Assembly: GCF_016031655.1 (NCBI RefSeq)
Contig: NZ_JACCHQ010000002.1
Location: forward strand, 372,001-436,000
DNA: 64,000 nt
Source of the DNA: Bradyrhizobium glycinis
GTDB lineage: Bacteria; Pseudomonadota; Alphaproteobacteria; Rhizobiales; Xanthobacteraceae
Direction of reading: 5' to 3'
The notes under the pieces are model-generated. The model searched no databases. It was not told the DNA's origin and worked only from the letters and a program-made list of their open reading frames with translations. The translations under genes and the position numbers were made by a program. Positions 27,806 to 37,238 of the stretch are shown here, piece by piece (positions within the stretch are counted from its first letter, which is position 1; each line of letters starts with the position of its first letter).

Positions 27806-28660
27806 ATGGCCCGCAGGTTTTCCGCTCCTTACCAATCGGAGCCCGTGTCCAGCCTGGCGAGCTGGGCGCGCAATCTGGCCGTCTTCGCGGTAGTGGCGGT
27901 GGTGGTGTCGGTCATCATCGTCCGCTTCGATTTCCTGGAGCCGAAGCCGGCGCTTGCGACGTTCCTCGGCGGGCTCGCGATCGCCGGCCTCTCGATCCTG
28001 TTCGGGCTCGCCGGCTTTGCCGCAATCTGGCAGAACGGCTCGCGCGGCATGGCGCGCATCCTGCTCGCCTTCCTGATCGACGGGGCGATCCTTGCCTACC
28101 CCGCTTATCTCGCCTTTCAATATCGCAAGCTGCCGTCGATCTACGACATCACCACCGACCCGATCGATCCGCCGCGCTTCGATGCGCTGGCGCGCCTGCG
28201 CACCGGCGAGGGCACCAACACCGCGGTCTATGCCGGCCTCTATTCGGCGGAGCAGCAGCGCCACTTCTATCCCGAGATCGAGCCCGTCGAGCTCGAGATC
28301 TCGGCCGACCGCGCCTATGCGATCGCGCTCCAGCTCGTCCACAAGCGCAAATGGATCGTGATCGACGAGCGCGCACCGCAGCCGCCGCGTCGCATCGGCC
28401 GCATCGAGGCGGTGGCGCGCACGCCGATCATGGGTTTCCGCGAGGACGTTTCGATCAGGGTCGTGCCGGATGGCGATGATTCCCGCGTCGATATCCGCTC
28501 TGCGTCGCGCAATTTCGACAACGACCTCGGCAGCAATGCCGCGCGCGTCAAGAAATTCATCGACGACCTCAACACCGCCGCCGATGCCGACGCGCTCAAG
28601 CCGGTGAAGAAGACCCCGGTCGCACCGCCCAAGGCGCCGGCGAAGACGGTGAAGAAATGA
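27806..28660 (+). CDS. DUF1499 domain membrane protein
   Basis: A 284-residue protein with three hydrophobic segments in the N-terminal third (NLAVFAVVAVVVSVIIV; ATFLGGLAIAGLSILFGLAGFAAIW; ILLAFLIDGAILAYPAYLAF). A soluble DUF1499 domain follows from about residue 115: DITTDPIDPPRF, RAYAIALQLVHKRKWIVIDE, GRIEAVARTPIMGFREDVSIRV and RVDIRSASRNFDNDLGSNAARVKKF. The family's function is unknown. The tail is Lys/Pro/Ala-rich. The upstream ribosome site is weak. Confidence 0.9.
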   Translation: MARRFSAPYQSEPVSSLASWARNLAVFAVVAVVVSVIIVRFDFLEPKPALATFLGGLAIAGLSILFGLAGFAAIWQNGSRGMARILLAFLIDGAILAYPAYLAFQYRKLPSIYDITTDPIDPPRFDALARLRTGEGTNTAVYAGLYSAEQQRHFYPEIEPVELEISADRAYAIALQLVHKRKWIVIDERAPQPPRRIGRIEAVARTPIMGFREDVSIRVVPDGDDSRVDIRSASRNFDNDLGSNAARVKKFIDDLNTAADADALKPVKKTPVAPPKAPAKTVKK

Positions 28661-28668
28661 CGCGCTAG

Positions 28669-28762
28669 CGTCATCCCGGGGCGCCGCATGGCGGCGAACC
28701 CGGGATCTCGAGATTGTAGCGCGAGATTCCGGGTTCGCGCTAACGCGCGCCCCGGAATGACG
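28669..28762. repeat. Dispersed palindromic repeat (GTCATTCCGGG family), second copy
   Basis: CGTCATCCCGGGGCGCCG and CGCGCCCCGGAATGACG form the ends; GGGATCTCGAGATT and GCGCGAGATTCCGGGTTCGCGC lie inside. It fills the eight-to-100-base gap between DUF1499 and the convergent MBL gene almost exactly, so it could end both transcripts. Confidence 0.82.
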
Positions 28763-28764
28763 AG

Positions 28765-29682
28765 CTAAGCCATCCGATAGGTCCCGCCGATCACGGGATC
28801 GCCATCCGTCGCCACCACGCCGCGGGCGACCAGCTCTTCCAAATGCGCCAGAACGGAATAGCCGGCCGCGGTGGTCAGGCGGGGATCGATACCGATATAG
28901 ATCGCGCGGACCATGGTCGGGATGTCGGCCTCGCCCTTGGCGAGGCGGTGCAGGATCGAGGCCTCGCGCGCCTTGCGGTGCCGGATGAGGAAGCGCACGA
29001 AGCGCTGGCCCTCGGGAATCTCGGGGCCATGGCCCGAGAAATAGAGATCCTCCTCCCGGGCCGCGAGCCGATCGAGCGAATCCATGTAATCGATCATCGA
29101 GCCGTCCGGCGGCGCCACGATCGAGGTCGACCAGCCCATCACGTGATCGCCAACGAAGTTGAACTTCCGCTCCGGCCAGGCGAATGCCAGATGATTGGCC
29201 GTGTGGCCGGGCGTCGCCACGGTCTCGAGCCGCCAGCCGTCGCCTTCCACGACGTCGCCGTGTGCGAGATTGACGTCCGGCGCAAAATCGCGGTCGGCGC
29301 CGGATTCCGGATTGTGCTTCTCGCTCTCGAACCGCGGCCGCGAGGCGCGATGCGGGCCTTCGGCATAGACCGGCGCACCTGTCGCCTGCTTGATCCGCGC
29401 GGTGTTCGGCGAATGGTCGCGATGGGTGTGGGTGACGAAGATGTGCGTCACGGTCTCGCCGCGCACGGCATCGAGCAGCGCCGCCGCATGCGCCGCGTCA
29501 TCCGGACCGGGATCGATGATCGCGACATTGCCCTTGCCGACGATGTAGCTGACCGTGCCCGTGAAGGTGAACGGGCTCGGATTGTTGCAGAGCACGCGCC
29601 GCACGCCGGGGCGAACCTCCTCGACGATGCCGGGCTGCAGCGGAAAGTTGCGGTTGAACGGGACGTCGTCGTTGTCGGACAT
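28765..29682 (-). CDS. MBL-fold metallo-hydrolase
   Basis: A 305-residue metallo-beta-lactamase-fold hydrolase. The zinc-binding motif THTHRDHSPN (HxHxDH) lies near residue 74. Further ligands are in TPGHTANHLAF near 150 and FVGDHVMGWSTS near 170, and a C-terminal winged region follows. Similar to the LACTB2/glyoxalase II branch; the substrate is unknown. ATG 29682 is preceded by AGGAAG; the 49 residues that an earlier in-frame start would add are low-complexity and repeat-derived. Confidence 0.92.
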   Translation of the reverse strand: MSDNDDVPFNRNFPLQPGIVEEVRPGVRRVLCNNPSPFTFTGTVSYIVGKGNVAIIDPGPDDAAHAAALLDAVRGETVTHIFVTHTHRDHSPNTARIKQATGAPVYAEGPHRASRPRFESEKHNPESGADRDFAPDVNLAHGDVVEGDGWRLETVATPGHTANHLAFAWPERKFNFVGDHVMGWSTSIVAPPDGSMIDYMDSLDRLAAREEDLYFSGHGPEIPEGQRFVRFLIRHRKAREASILHRLAKGEADIPTMVRAIYIGIDPRLTTAAGYSVLAHLEELVARGVVATDGDPVIGGTYRMA

Positions 29683-29711
29683 CGGACTTCCTGTGCACTG
29701 CTGCCCCATCC

Positions 29712-29827
29712 CCGCCGTCATACTCCGCGAAGGCGGGGTATCCAGTACGCCGCGGCATCTGTGGCGAAGGCTAGGTCTCTGGAATACTGGATCGTCCGCC
29801 TGCGCGGACGATCCAGTGGAGCGAGAC
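29712..29827. repeat. Dispersed repeat (CGTCATACTCCGCGAAGGCGGGGTATCC)
   Basis: Contains CTCCGCGAAGGCGGGGTATCCAGTACGCCG on the left and ACTGGATCGTCCGCCTGCGCGGACGATCCAGT, a near-perfect hairpin, on the right (cited as landmarks). The left GGTATCCAGTA and middle TACTGGAT segments also mirror. It separates the MBL gene from gcdH. Confidence 0.75.
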
Positions 29828-29851
29828 AATCGCCACGGTGCTCCGTGACGT

Positions 29852-31066
29852 TCAGAAAAACGCCTGAATACCCGTGATCGCGCGGCCCAGGATCAGGGCG
29901 TGGACGTCGTGGGTGCCCTCATAGGTGTTGACCGTCTCGAGGTTATGGACGTGGCGCATCACGTGATACTCGATCGAGATCCCGTTGCCGCCGTGCATGT
30001 CGCGGGCGGTGCGGGCGATGTCGAGCGCCTTGCCGCAATTGTTGCGCTTCATGATCGAGATCATCTCGGGCGCGAACTTGCCCTCGTCCATCAGGCGGCC
30101 GACGCGAAGCGAGCCCTGCAGGCCGAGCGCGATCTCGGTCTCCATGTCGGCGAGCTTCTTCTGCACCAGCTGGGTCGCGGCGAGCGGCTTGCCGAACTGC
30201 TTGCGGTCGAGTGTGTATTGACGGGCGCGGTGCATGCAGTCCTCGGCGGCGCCAAGCGCACCCCAGGAGATGCCGTAGCGGGCGCGGTTGAGGCAGCCGA
30301 ACGGGCCCTTGAGGCCGGAGACGTTGGGCAGCAGGGCGTCCTCCGGGACCACGACGCCGTCCATCACGACCTCACCGGTGATGGAGGCGCGAAGCGAGAG
30401 CTTGCCGCCGATCTTGGGCGCGGACAGGCCCTTCATGCCCTTCTCCAGGACGAAGCCGCGGATCTGGTTGTCGTGGGCGGCCGACTTGGCCCAGACCACG
30501 AAGACGTCGGCGATCGGCGCGTTCGAGATCCACATCTTGCTGCCGGTGAGGCGATAGCCGTCCGACACCTTCTCGGCGCGGGTCTTCATGCCGGCCGGAT
30601 CTGAGCCGGCATCGGGCTCGGTCAGGCCGAAGCAGCCGACCCACTCGCCGCTGGCGAGCTTGGGCAGGTACTTCTTGCGCTGGTTCTCGTCGCCATAGGC
30701 GTAGATCGGGTACATCACCAGCGATGACTGCACCGAGTTCATCGAGCGGTAGCCGGAATCGACCCGCTCGATCTCGCGCGCGACGAGGCCATAGGCGACG
30801 TAGCTCGCATTGGCGCAGCCATATTCCTCGGGCAGCGTGATGCCGATCAGGCCGAGTTCGCCCATCTCGTTGAAGATCTCGCGATCGGTCTTCTCCTCGA
30901 GATAGGCCTTGGAGACGCGCGGCAGCAGCTTGTCCTGCGCATAGGCGCGGGCGGTGTCGCGCACCATGCGCTCGTCTTCGGTGAGCTGCTCGTCGAGCAG
31001 GAACGGATCGTCCCACTGGAAAGAAGCCGCAGCCGGCTCGTCCTTGGCCTGAGGGCGCACGCTCAT
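29852..31066 (-). CDS. gcdH: Glutaryl-CoA dehydrogenase
   Basis: A 404-residue acyl-CoA dehydrogenase of the GcdH type, which oxidises and decarboxylates glutaryl-CoA to crotonyl-CoA in lysine/tryptophan and benzoyl-CoA breakdown. Seen: [13 protein letters not shown] at the N-terminus, [28 protein letters not shown] (FAD contact), [27 protein letters not shown], and the catalytic Glu in [23 protein letters not shown] 31066 begins the family core (SVRPQAKDE); an earlier frame to 31195 runs into a repeat. Confidence 0.92.
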   Translation of the reverse strand: MSVRPQAKDEPAAASFQWDDPFLLDEQLTEDERMVRDTARAYAQDKLLPRVSKAYLEEKTDREIFNEMGELGLIGITLPEEYGCANASYVAYGLVAREIERVDSGYRSMNSVQSSLVMYPIYAYGDENQRKKYLPKLASGEWVGCFGLTEPDAGSDPAGMKTRAEKVSDGYRLTGSKMWISNAPIADVFVVWAKSAAHDNQIRGFVLEKGMKGLSAPKIGGKLSLRASITGEVVMDGVVVPEDALLPNVSGLKGPFGCLNRARYGISWGALGAAEDCMHRARQYTLDRKQFGKPLAATQLVQKKLADMETEIALGLQGSLRVGRLMDEGKFAPEMISIMKRNNCGKALDIARTARDMHGGNGISIEYHVMRHVHNLETVNTYEGTHDVHALILGRAITGIQAFF

Positions 31067-31155
31067 GAAACGTCCTTTCGCGTCTGGTTCCGTCGATAAT
31101 TGCCCGACAAAGTAAAGCGCCGCGGCAACAAGTTCAATTGCATCCTGGCTTCGGT

Positions 31156-31206
31156 CGTTCCGGGGTGGCGCGACGCGTGGCGCTTTCAGCGCCACCCCGG
31201 AATGAC
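31156..31206. repeat. Short palindromic repeat (TTCCGGGGTGGCGC)
   Basis: GTTCCGGGGTGGCGC and GCGCCACCCCGGAATGAC form a hairpin around GACGCGTGGCGCTTTCA. It is a shortened relative of the GTCATTCCGGG family. It lies eight bases after the ribB stop, in the gap to gcdH, and is a candidate 3'-end structure for ribB. Confidence 0.75.
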
Positions 31207-31214
31207 AATGCGTG

Positions 31215-32291
31215 TCAGCTTTCGAGCTGCTCGTTGGCGACGATCTCGATGCCGAAGCCCGATAGGCCCTTGTAGTCGTGCACCGACGAGGTGAGATGCC
31301 GGATCGAAGTCACGCCGAGGTCGCGCAGGATCTGCGCGCCGACGCCGACCTCGCGCCACTGACGGTTGCGGTCGGCCTCCGTCGACGTCTCGTCCGGCAG
31401 CGGCGAAACGGGCACGCCGGCCGCGCCGTCGCGCAGGTAGACCAGCACGCCACGGCCGGTCTTCTTGAAATGCTCGAGCACGACGGCCATGCGCTTGTGG
31501 CCGGTGAAGGTGTCCTTGACGATGTTCGGCTTGTGGAAGCGCGTCAGCACGTTCTTGCCGTCGCCGACCCCGTTGTAGACGAAGGCGACGTGAGCGATGG
31601 AATCGAACGGTGAGCGGTAGGCGTAGCCCTGCAAGGGGCCGATCGGGCTGTCGGTGACGAAGGTCGAGACCCGCTCGATCAGCTTCTCGCGCGCCTGGCG
31701 GTAGGCGATCATGTCCGCGATGGTGACGTGCTTGAGCTTGTGCCTGACCGCGAACTGCGCGACCTGCTCGCCCTTCATCACGCTGCCGTCGTCGTTCATA
31801 AGCTCGCTGATGACGCCGACCGGCGGCAGGCCGGAAAGCTTGCAGAGGTCGACCGCGGCCTCGGTATGGCCGGAGCGCAGCAGCACGCCGCCATCCTTGG
31901 CGATCAGCGGGAAGATGTGGCCGGGCCGGGCGAAGTCGTTGGCGCCCACGTTGGGATTGGCGAGCGCACGGCAGCACGAGGCGCGCTCCTCTGCGGAGAT
32001 CCCGGTGCCGCCGTCGGGCTTGTAGTCGATCGAGACCGTGAATGCGGTGGTGTGCGCGGAATCGTTGTGGGCGACCATCGGATCGAGCCGCAACCGGCGC
32101 GCGTCCTCGGTCGTCACGGGCGCGCAGACGATGCCGGAGGTATGGCGGATGATGAAGGCCATCTTCTCGGCGGTACACAGCGAGGCGGCGACGATCAGAT
32201 CGCCCTCGCCCTCGCGGTCCTCGTCGTCGGTGACGACCACGAGCTCACCCCGGGCAAAGGCCTGCAAGACTTCCTGAACGCTATCGGGCAT
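31215..32291 (-). CDS. ribB: 3,4-dihydroxy-2-butanone-4-phosphate synthase with degenerate GTP cyclohydrolase II-like C-terminus
   Basis: A 358-residue riboflavin-biosynthesis enzyme. The N-terminal RibB domain (about 1-205) is intact: [11 protein letters not shown] (acidic metal/substrate loop), [19 protein letters not shown] and ISELMNDDG. The C-terminal domain (about 206-358) aligns with RibA but lacks the zinc-binding cysteines and the SECLTGD/RCDCG region, so it is unlikely to open GTP. Such RibBX proteins are known in rhizobia. No FMN riboswitch was found in the 188-base leader. Confidence 0.93.
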   Translation of the reverse strand: MPDSVQEVLQAFARGELVVVTDDEDREGEGDLIVAASLCTAEKMAFIIRHTSGIVCAPVTTEDARRLRLDPMVAHNDSAHTTAFTVSIDYKPDGGTGISAEERASCCRALANPNVGANDFARPGHIFPLIAKDGGVLLRSGHTEAAVDLCKLSGLPPVGVISELMNDDGSVMKGEQVAQFAVRHKLKHVTIADMIAYRQAREKLIERVSTFVTDSPIGPLQGYAYRSPFDSIAHVAFVYNGVGDGKNVLTRFHKPNIVKDTFTGHKRMAVVLEHFKKTGRGVLVYLRDGAAGVPVSPLPDETSTEADRNRQWREVGVGAQILRDLGVTSIRHLTSSVHDYKGLSGFGIEIVANEQLES

Positions 32292-32479
32292 TTCCCAATC
32301 TCTATCGGTTATGGCCGGGAGGCTTAGCCGGACTTGGGTCGGGGCGCTAGTCTCCCCAGCGCAACCACATATGCCAGCGGGCGGGCCTGCCGATGGGTTT
32401 CAGGCTTGCACCGGGCATACCAGCGATATAGGCGCAGATTGCCCGCAAGGAAGGCGGCAAGGAAGGCGGCCCGTGGCTG

Positions 32480-34210
32480 TCAGGGCAGCACCTCGCGGCG
32501 CTCGCCGAGGCGCTGATCGAGCTCGGCGCGCTTGTCCGCGAGCAGGCCGGCCTGGGCGGCTTCGATCACGGTAAACAGCTCATGTGCATCGCTGAGCCGG
32601 GTCACGGTGACGTAGCTGGCGCCGGCCTCGTAAAGCGCGCCGACGTCGGCCAACAGGTCGGCCGTGGCAACGATCAGGGCCGTCGGATTGAGCGCGCGGA
32701 CGTGGCGGACCAGCTTCTCGTTGGTGGCGCCCTTCAGCAGCGAATCCGGCACGCTGAGGATGATCATCTCGGACTTGCCGATGCCGGCGTGGATCAGCGT
32801 GTCGACACTGCTGATGTCGCCATAGATCACGTGCAAGCCGCGCGAAAGCAGGGTCTTGTACACATTAGGGTTGAAATCGACCACGGTGATCTGCTCGAGC
32901 AGCACCGGCGTCTGCCGTTCGATCTCGGCCAAAAGCGCGCTCGCCGCACGGAAAAAGCCGAGGATGACGATCCGGCGGGCCTCGCCATGGCCGCCGTCGT
33001 GGCCCTCCTCGGCATGGCCGTTGCCATGGTCGAGATCGCGCAGGCCGATCCGCTTCAGAGGGCCGATCGCCCAACGCGTGATTTCGTCGCTGCGGGTCAT
33101 CACGAAGGTCGAGAGCACCGCCAGCACCACGAAGGCGAAGGAGGCGGCATTCGCCGTCTCGGCTGCGATGTGGTGGTCGGTGACGCCGGTCTGGATCACC
33201 ACCAGCGAGAACTCGGAGATCTGCGCGAGATTGAGCGCCGGCAACAGACTGGCGCGCAGGCCCTGCTTCATCAGATAGAGCGGGGTGAACGTCGTAACGA
33301 GGCGGCTTGCCACCGTGAATGCCGCGATCATCAAGGCGAGGCTGATCACCGAGAGGCCGGGCACGGGAATGGTCATGCCGAGCGCGACGAAGAACAGCGT
33401 GATGAAGAAGTCCCGCAGCGTGGTGACCTTGGCGGTCACGTCGAGCGCGTAAGGGAAGGTCGAGAGCGAGACGCCGGCGATCAGCGCGCCCATTTCGCGC
33501 GACAGCGACAGCCGCTCGGCCGTCTCGGCGACGAGAAAGCACCAGGCGAGCGCGCCGAGCAGGATCAGCTCTGGCCGCCGAGCGATCTGGTGGAACAGGC
33601 GCGGCAGCACGTAACGGCTGACCAGCAACGCGGCGGCGACCAGCACCGCGACGCGGCCGATCGAGAGCAGGATGACGCTGACCTGCAGATTGGCGAGACT
33701 CGGCTGCACCGCCAGGAACAGGATGGCGAAGATATCCTGGAGCACCAGCACGCCGAGCGTGATGCGGCCCGGCAGCGTGTCGAGCTCGCGTTTCTCGTAG
33801 AGCACCTTGACGATGATGACCGTGCTCGACAGCGCGCAGGCGACGCAGAGATAGACCGCATCGAAATGCCCGCCGCCGAGCGACAGGCCGATGCCGACGA
33901 AGAACAGAACCCCGAGCAGACAGCCGCCGAGCAGCTGGCTGCCCGCCGCGAATAGGATCACCCGCCCGGCCCGCACGATCTTCTTCAGGTCGATCTCCAG
34001 CCCGATCATGAACAGCATGAAGATCAGGCCAAGCTCGGAGATGACGCTGATCGATTCCTGCGAATGGACCCAGCCGGCGCCGAATGGACCTATGCAGAAG
34101 CCGGCGATAAGGTAGGCCAGGATCAGCGGTTGCCGGGAGAAATGGGCGAGCAGGCCCAGCATCCAGGCAAACAGGATAGAGAGAGTGATGTCGCGAATGA
34201 GCTCGTGCAT
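32480..34210 (-). CDS. Kef/YbaL-type cation:proton antiporter
   Basis: A 576-residue CPA2 antiporter. The membrane part (about 1-385) has 10-12 helices including LILAYLIAGFCIGPFG and ELGLIFMLFMIGLEIDLKKI near residues 45-80. The C-terminal RCK/TrkA-N domain begins RRIVILGFFRAASALLAEIE near 410 and includes VIYGDISSVDTL. Proteins of this class exchange K+ or Na+ for H+ under cytoplasmic nucleotide or thiol control. ATG 34210 is chosen; an in-frame start at 34261 adds 17 residues lying before the first membrane helix and overlapping the divergent gene's promoter. Confidence 0.92.
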   Translation of the reverse strand: MHELIRDITLSILFAWMLGLLAHFSRQPLILAYLIAGFCIGPFGAGWVHSQESISVISELGLIFMLFMIGLEIDLKKIVRAGRVILFAAGSQLLGGCLLGVLFFVGIGLSLGGGHFDAVYLCVACALSSTVIIVKVLYEKRELDTLPGRITLGVLVLQDIFAILFLAVQPSLANLQVSVILLSIGRVAVLVAAALLVSRYVLPRLFHQIARRPELILLGALAWCFLVAETAERLSLSREMGALIAGVSLSTFPYALDVTAKVTTLRDFFITLFFVALGMTIPVPGLSVISLALMIAAFTVASRLVTTFTPLYLMKQGLRASLLPALNLAQISEFSLVVIQTGVTDHHIAAETANAASFAFVVLAVLSTFVMTRSDEITRWAIGPLKRIGLRDLDHGNGHAEEGHDGGHGEARRIVILGFFRAASALLAEIERQTPVLLEQITVVDFNPNVYKTLLSRGLHVIYGDISSVDTLIHAGIGKSEMIILSVPDSLLKGATNEKLVRHVRALNPTALIVATADLLADVGALYEAGASYVTVTRLSDAHELFTVIEAAQAGLLADKRAELDQRLGERREVLP

Positions 34211-34277
34211 GCCAAATTGGTCCGTTTTGCCGCACCCTAGAGATGGGTTGCGGTGCGGCAAGCGAGCAATTCGTCAC

Positions 34278-34805
34278 ATGCGGAATGGGCTCATCGCAGC
34301 CATGCTGCTAGGTCCCCTCGCCTTTGCCGTGCCCGCCGCCGCGCAATCCAAAGTCAATATCGAACAAAACTTCGCCGATTCGCTCACCGCGCTGCCGAAG
34401 GAGGACCTCGCCGTTTCCGGCGGTTTCTACGTGCCGGCCTATTCCAGCGTCGCGATGAGCCAGGGCAAGCTGCGTGTCGACTTCTCAGTGACGCTGAGCG
34501 TACACAACGCCTCCGAGACCCTGCCGCTGGTCATCAAACGCATCGCCTATTTCGACACCGCAGGCAAGCAGGTCGAGAGCTATCTGAAGGCGCCGGTGGC
34601 GTTGAGGCCGCTCGCCACCGTCTCGATCTTCATTCCGACCGATGACGTGCGCGGCGGGACCGGCGCCAATTTCCTGGTCGACTGGGCCGCCACGGGCGAG
34701 ATCGCCGAGCCCGTGATCGAAGCCTTGATGGTTGGCGGCATCGCCAACGCACATTACGCTTTCATCAGCCAAGGCCGTCCGACAAGGTCGGCCAAAAAGA
34801 ACTAA
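34278..34805 (+). CDS. DUF3124 secreted protein
   Basis: A 175-residue protein with a signal peptide (LIAAMLLGPLAFAVPAAAQ, cleavage near residue 22). A DUF3124 domain follows: SGGFYVPAYSSVAMSQGKLRVDFSVTLSVHNAS (in parts), KRIAYFDTAGKQVESYL, PLATVSIFIPTDDVRGGTGANFLVDW. The function is unknown. It is divergent from the Kef antiporter, 67 bases start to start, and the aminotransferase gene follows after 85 bases. Confidence 0.9.
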   Translation: MRNGLIAAMLLGPLAFAVPAAAQSKVNIEQNFADSLTALPKEDLAVSGGFYVPAYSSVAMSQGKLRVDFSVTLSVHNASETLPLVIKRIAYFDTAGKQVESYLKAPVALRPLATVSIFIPTDDVRGGTGANFLVDWAATGEIAEPVIEALMVGGIANAHYAFISQGRPTRSAKKN

Positions 34806-34890
34806 GGCCGTCCGACCAGGACGGCCGGCAAGAAGTAAGGCGGCCGGTGCAAAGCCGGCGCTCAACAAGAACAAAACGAGGAACGCTCCC

Positions 34891-36123
34891 ATGACGTCCA
34901 GCTTCGATTTCGCGCCCCTGTTTCCAGCAGGGCTGCCGGCCCCGTCTGCGCGCTGGACGGGACTTGCCAAATACAGCTTCGTCGGCGGCAACAACGATTC
35001 CGAACAGGTGCCGCTCGATGAGCTGATCGAAGCGGCTAACACGGTGCTGCGGCGCGAGGGGCGCTCGCTCGCCACCTATGGGCTGGCGCATGGACCGCAG
35101 GGCTACCTGCCCTTGCGAGAATTCCTGGTGACCAAACTCAAGCGCGATGCCGGTATCACCTGCACGGTCGACGACCTCCTGATCGTCTCCGGCTCGTTGC
35201 AGGCACTCGACCTCGTCAATGCAACGCTGCTGGCTCGCGGCGACACCGTGATCTTCGAGCAGGAGAGCTATCAGGGCTCCCTGACACGGCTGGCGCGGCT
35301 TGGCGTCAATGTCGTCGGCATTCCCCTCGACAAGGACGGCATGCGCATGGACCTGCTGGCCGCCACGCTGGCCGACCTGAAGCGCCGCGGCATCAGGCCG
35401 AAATACATCTACACCATCCCAACGGTGCAGAACCCGACCGGCAGCATCATGCCCGAGAGCCGCCGCACCGAGCTGGTGCGGCTTGCGACCGAATATGGCG
35501 TGCCGATCTTCGAGGACGATTGCTATGCCGACCTGGTCTGGTCCGGGCAGCGGCCGCCCGCGATCTACGCGATGAGCGAGAGCGGCGGCGTGATCCATAT
35601 CGGTTCGTTTTCCAAGTCGATCGCGCCGGCGCTGCGCGTCGGCTTCGTCGTGGCGCCCTGGGAAGTGATGTCGCGGATGCTGGCGCTGAAGACGGATGCG
35701 GGCTCCGGTGCGCTGGAGCAGATGGTGCTCGCCACCTATTGCAAGCCGCATTTTTCAGCCCACGTGCCGGCCCTGACCAAGGCCCTGCGCAGCAAGCTAG
35801 ACACGCTGATGGAAGCCCTGAACGAGCAGTTCGGGACGGCAGCGGAATTCGAGGAGCCCAAGGGCGGCATCTTCCTCTGGGTGAAGCTGCCCGACCAGGT
35901 CGATACGCTAAAGCTGTATCAGGCCGCGCTCGCCGCCGGCGTCTCGATCAATCCGGGGCCGGAATGGTCGACCAACAAGGGCCATTCCGCCTCGCGGCTG
36001 CGGCTGTGCTTTGCCAGCCCCACGCACCAGCAGATCCGCGACGGCGTCGCCGTGCTGGCCGAAGTCTGCCGCAAGGAGTTCGGCCTGCCCGCCCGCAGCG
36101 CCAATGTGGAGAAGCGAGCCTGA
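34891..36123 (+). CDS. PLP-dependent aminotransferase, class I/II (2-aminoadipate/MocR-type fold)
   Basis: A 410-residue cytoplasmic aminotransferase. Seen: ATYGLAHGPQGYLPLREFLV near residue 65, VSGSLQALDLVNATLL, TIPTVQNPTGSIMP near 175, DDCYADLVW near 207, and the PLP-binding lysine in GSFSKSIAPALRVGFV near 240. No N-terminal winged-helix domain, so it is an enzyme and not a MocR regulator. It resembles LysN-type or aromatic aminotransferases; the substrate is unsettled. ATG 34891 has GAGGA upstream. Confidence 0.92.
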   Translation: MTSSFDFAPLFPAGLPAPSARWTGLAKYSFVGGNNDSEQVPLDELIEAANTVLRREGRSLATYGLAHGPQGYLPLREFLVTKLKRDAGITCTVDDLLIVSGSLQALDLVNATLLARGDTVIFEQESYQGSLTRLARLGVNVVGIPLDKDGMRMDLLAATLADLKRRGIRPKYIYTIPTVQNPTGSIMPESRRTELVRLATEYGVPIFEDDCYADLVWSGQRPPAIYAMSESGGVIHIGSFSKSIAPALRVGFVVAPWEVMSRMLALKTDAGSGALEQMVLATYCKPHFSAHVPALTKALRSKLDTLMEALNEQFGTAAEFEEPKGGIFLWVKLPDQVDTLKLYQAALAAGVSINPGPEWSTNKGHSASRLRLCFASPTHQQIRDGVAVLAEVCRKEFGLPARSANVEKRA

Positions 36124-36141
36124 GGCCCGTCGAGCGTCTCC

Positions 36142-36414
36142 TCAGGCCGCCTGTGGCTGACTGCCGTGAATCGCGGACGCCAGCCGCAGCAACAGGACGA
36201 TGGAGACGTTGCCCTTGCCGGCCTCGATCTGGGCGATGTAGCGCTCGGAAATCCCCGAACGGCGGGCGAGCTCACGGCGCGACAGGTCGCAGCGCATGCG
36301 GGAGGACCGCAAGCGATCGCCCAGCTCGCTCAAAAACGCGGCCTCGGAATAAGGCGGTACGGCACAGCTCCCCGGCAGCACTTCGCCCGCAAGATCCATG
36401 ACTTGATTCAGCAT
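36142..36414 (-). CDS. Small XRE-type helix-turn-helix regulator
   Basis: A 90-residue DNA-binding protein with one HTH of the Cro/CI type: LGDRLRSSRMRCDLSRRELA and RRSGISERYIAQIEAGKGNVSIVLLLRLASAI. The sequence resembles the N-terminal HTH of BoxR/BzdR regulators, which carry a shikimate-kinase-like effector domain behind it, but here the protein ends right after the HTH. The start is uncertain: ATG 36414 or the in-frame ATG 36474. It is convergent with the aminotransferase gene, 18 bases apart. Confidence 0.8.
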   Translation of the reverse strand: MLNQVMDLAGEVLPGSCAVPPYSEAAFLSELGDRLRSSRMRCDLSRRELARRSGISERYIAQIEAGKGNVSIVLLLRLASAIHGSQPQAA

Positions 36415-36573
36415 TGCTCTATCCACGTTCGCCTTCGGGAAATGCCATCTTACCTTCGAAACGTCCGGCCTCATTGACGCGGATCAAATTCGCGAGCGAT
36501 CGGCAGCTGCCGTGGCAGGGTCGCGCGCGAGATGCTAGAGTTTGGAATTGTTCGAGGCGGGGTTTTTCAGGAC

Positions 36574-37026
36574 ATGATGCGTTGTTCGGGCCGCTGGATC
36601 GCGGCTGCCGTGCTGTGGGTTGCGTTCACCTCCACGGCCGGTGCCGAGACGCTGGCCGTGACCGTTGAGCAATGGGGCCTGCTCGGCTCGTGGGCGGTCG
36701 ATTGCTCGGCCCGGCCCGACCGCGACCAGGGTGCGCGCTTGTCGTACGAAATCCCGCAAGACGGCCGGGTGATGTACCGGCGCAATTTCGGCGAGGCCCG
36801 GGACGAGAACGAAGTGGTGTCCGCCACGGTCAATGCCGAGGGCCTGCTCAATGTGATGGTGTACTTCCCCTCGCTGCACCAGGCGCGTGAATTCGGGCTG
36901 CTATTGCAGAAGGACGGCAGCCTGCGCGCGATCTACAATCGCAGCGAGCGCGGCGAGTACACGATCAGGAACGGCAAATACGTCGCCACCGGTGCACCGA
37001 CGCCCGCGCAGCAGCGCTGCGATTAG
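36574..37026 (+). CDS. Conserved secreted hypothetical protein
   Basis: A 150-residue protein. A signal peptide (MRCSGRWIAAAVLWVAFTSTAGAE) precedes a small beta-rich domain: WGLLGSWAVDCSARPDRDQGA, GRVMYRRNFGEA, GLLNVMVYFPSLHQAREF, ending in AQQRCD. Two Cys (in VDCS and QRCD) could form a disulfide. No named family recognised. Adjacent ATGs at 36574 and 36577 are both possible. An intrinsic terminator begins 12 bases after the stop. Confidence 0.8.
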   Translation: MMRCSGRWIAAAVLWVAFTSTAGAETLAVTVEQWGLLGSWAVDCSARPDRDQGARLSYEIPQDGRVMYRRNFGEARDENEVVSATVNAEGLLNVMVYFPSLHQAREFGLLLQKDGSLRAIYNRSERGEYTIRNGKYVATGAPTPAQQRCD

Positions 37027-37037
37027 CACGCCTTCGC

Positions 37038-37064
37038 AAATGGCCCCTCACGGGGCCATTTCTA
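37038..37064 (+). terminator. Intrinsic terminator
   Basis: AAATGGCCCC-TCAC-GGGGCCATTTCTATT: a seven-pair GC stem extended by A-T pairs, then a T-rich tail. It ends the secreted-protein transcript at 36574-37026. Confidence 0.85.
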
Positions 37065-37077
37065 TTGTGTTCTTTTC

Positions 37078-37222
37078 CTTCTCCCCTTGTGGGAGAAGGT
37101 GGCGCGAAGCGCCGGATGAGGGGTATCTCTCCACAAACTCACCAGAGTCATACGTGGAGAGATACCCCTCACCCGTCTCGCCGCTTCGCGGCGAGCCACC
37201 CTCTCCCACAGGGGGAGAGGGT
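37078..37222. repeat. Dispersed composite repeat (CTCTCCC family)
   Basis: Contains CCTTCTCCCCTTGTGGGAGAAGG on the left, a central pair GAGGGGTATCTCTCCAC and GTGGAGAGATACCCCTC, and CCCTCTCCCACAGGGGGAGAGGG on the right. GCGAAGCGC and CGCTTCGCGG small palindromes are embedded. It separates two convergent genes and is related to the elements at 3789 and 27526. Confidence 0.82.
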
Positions 37223-37238
37223 AAACAGCCGCAGCCTG

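Noticed and set aside
32292..32479. Possible FMN riboswitch before ribB
   Set aside because: The conserved FMN aptamer segments (such as AGGGCGGGGTGAAATTCCCCACCGG) are not present on the minus strand.
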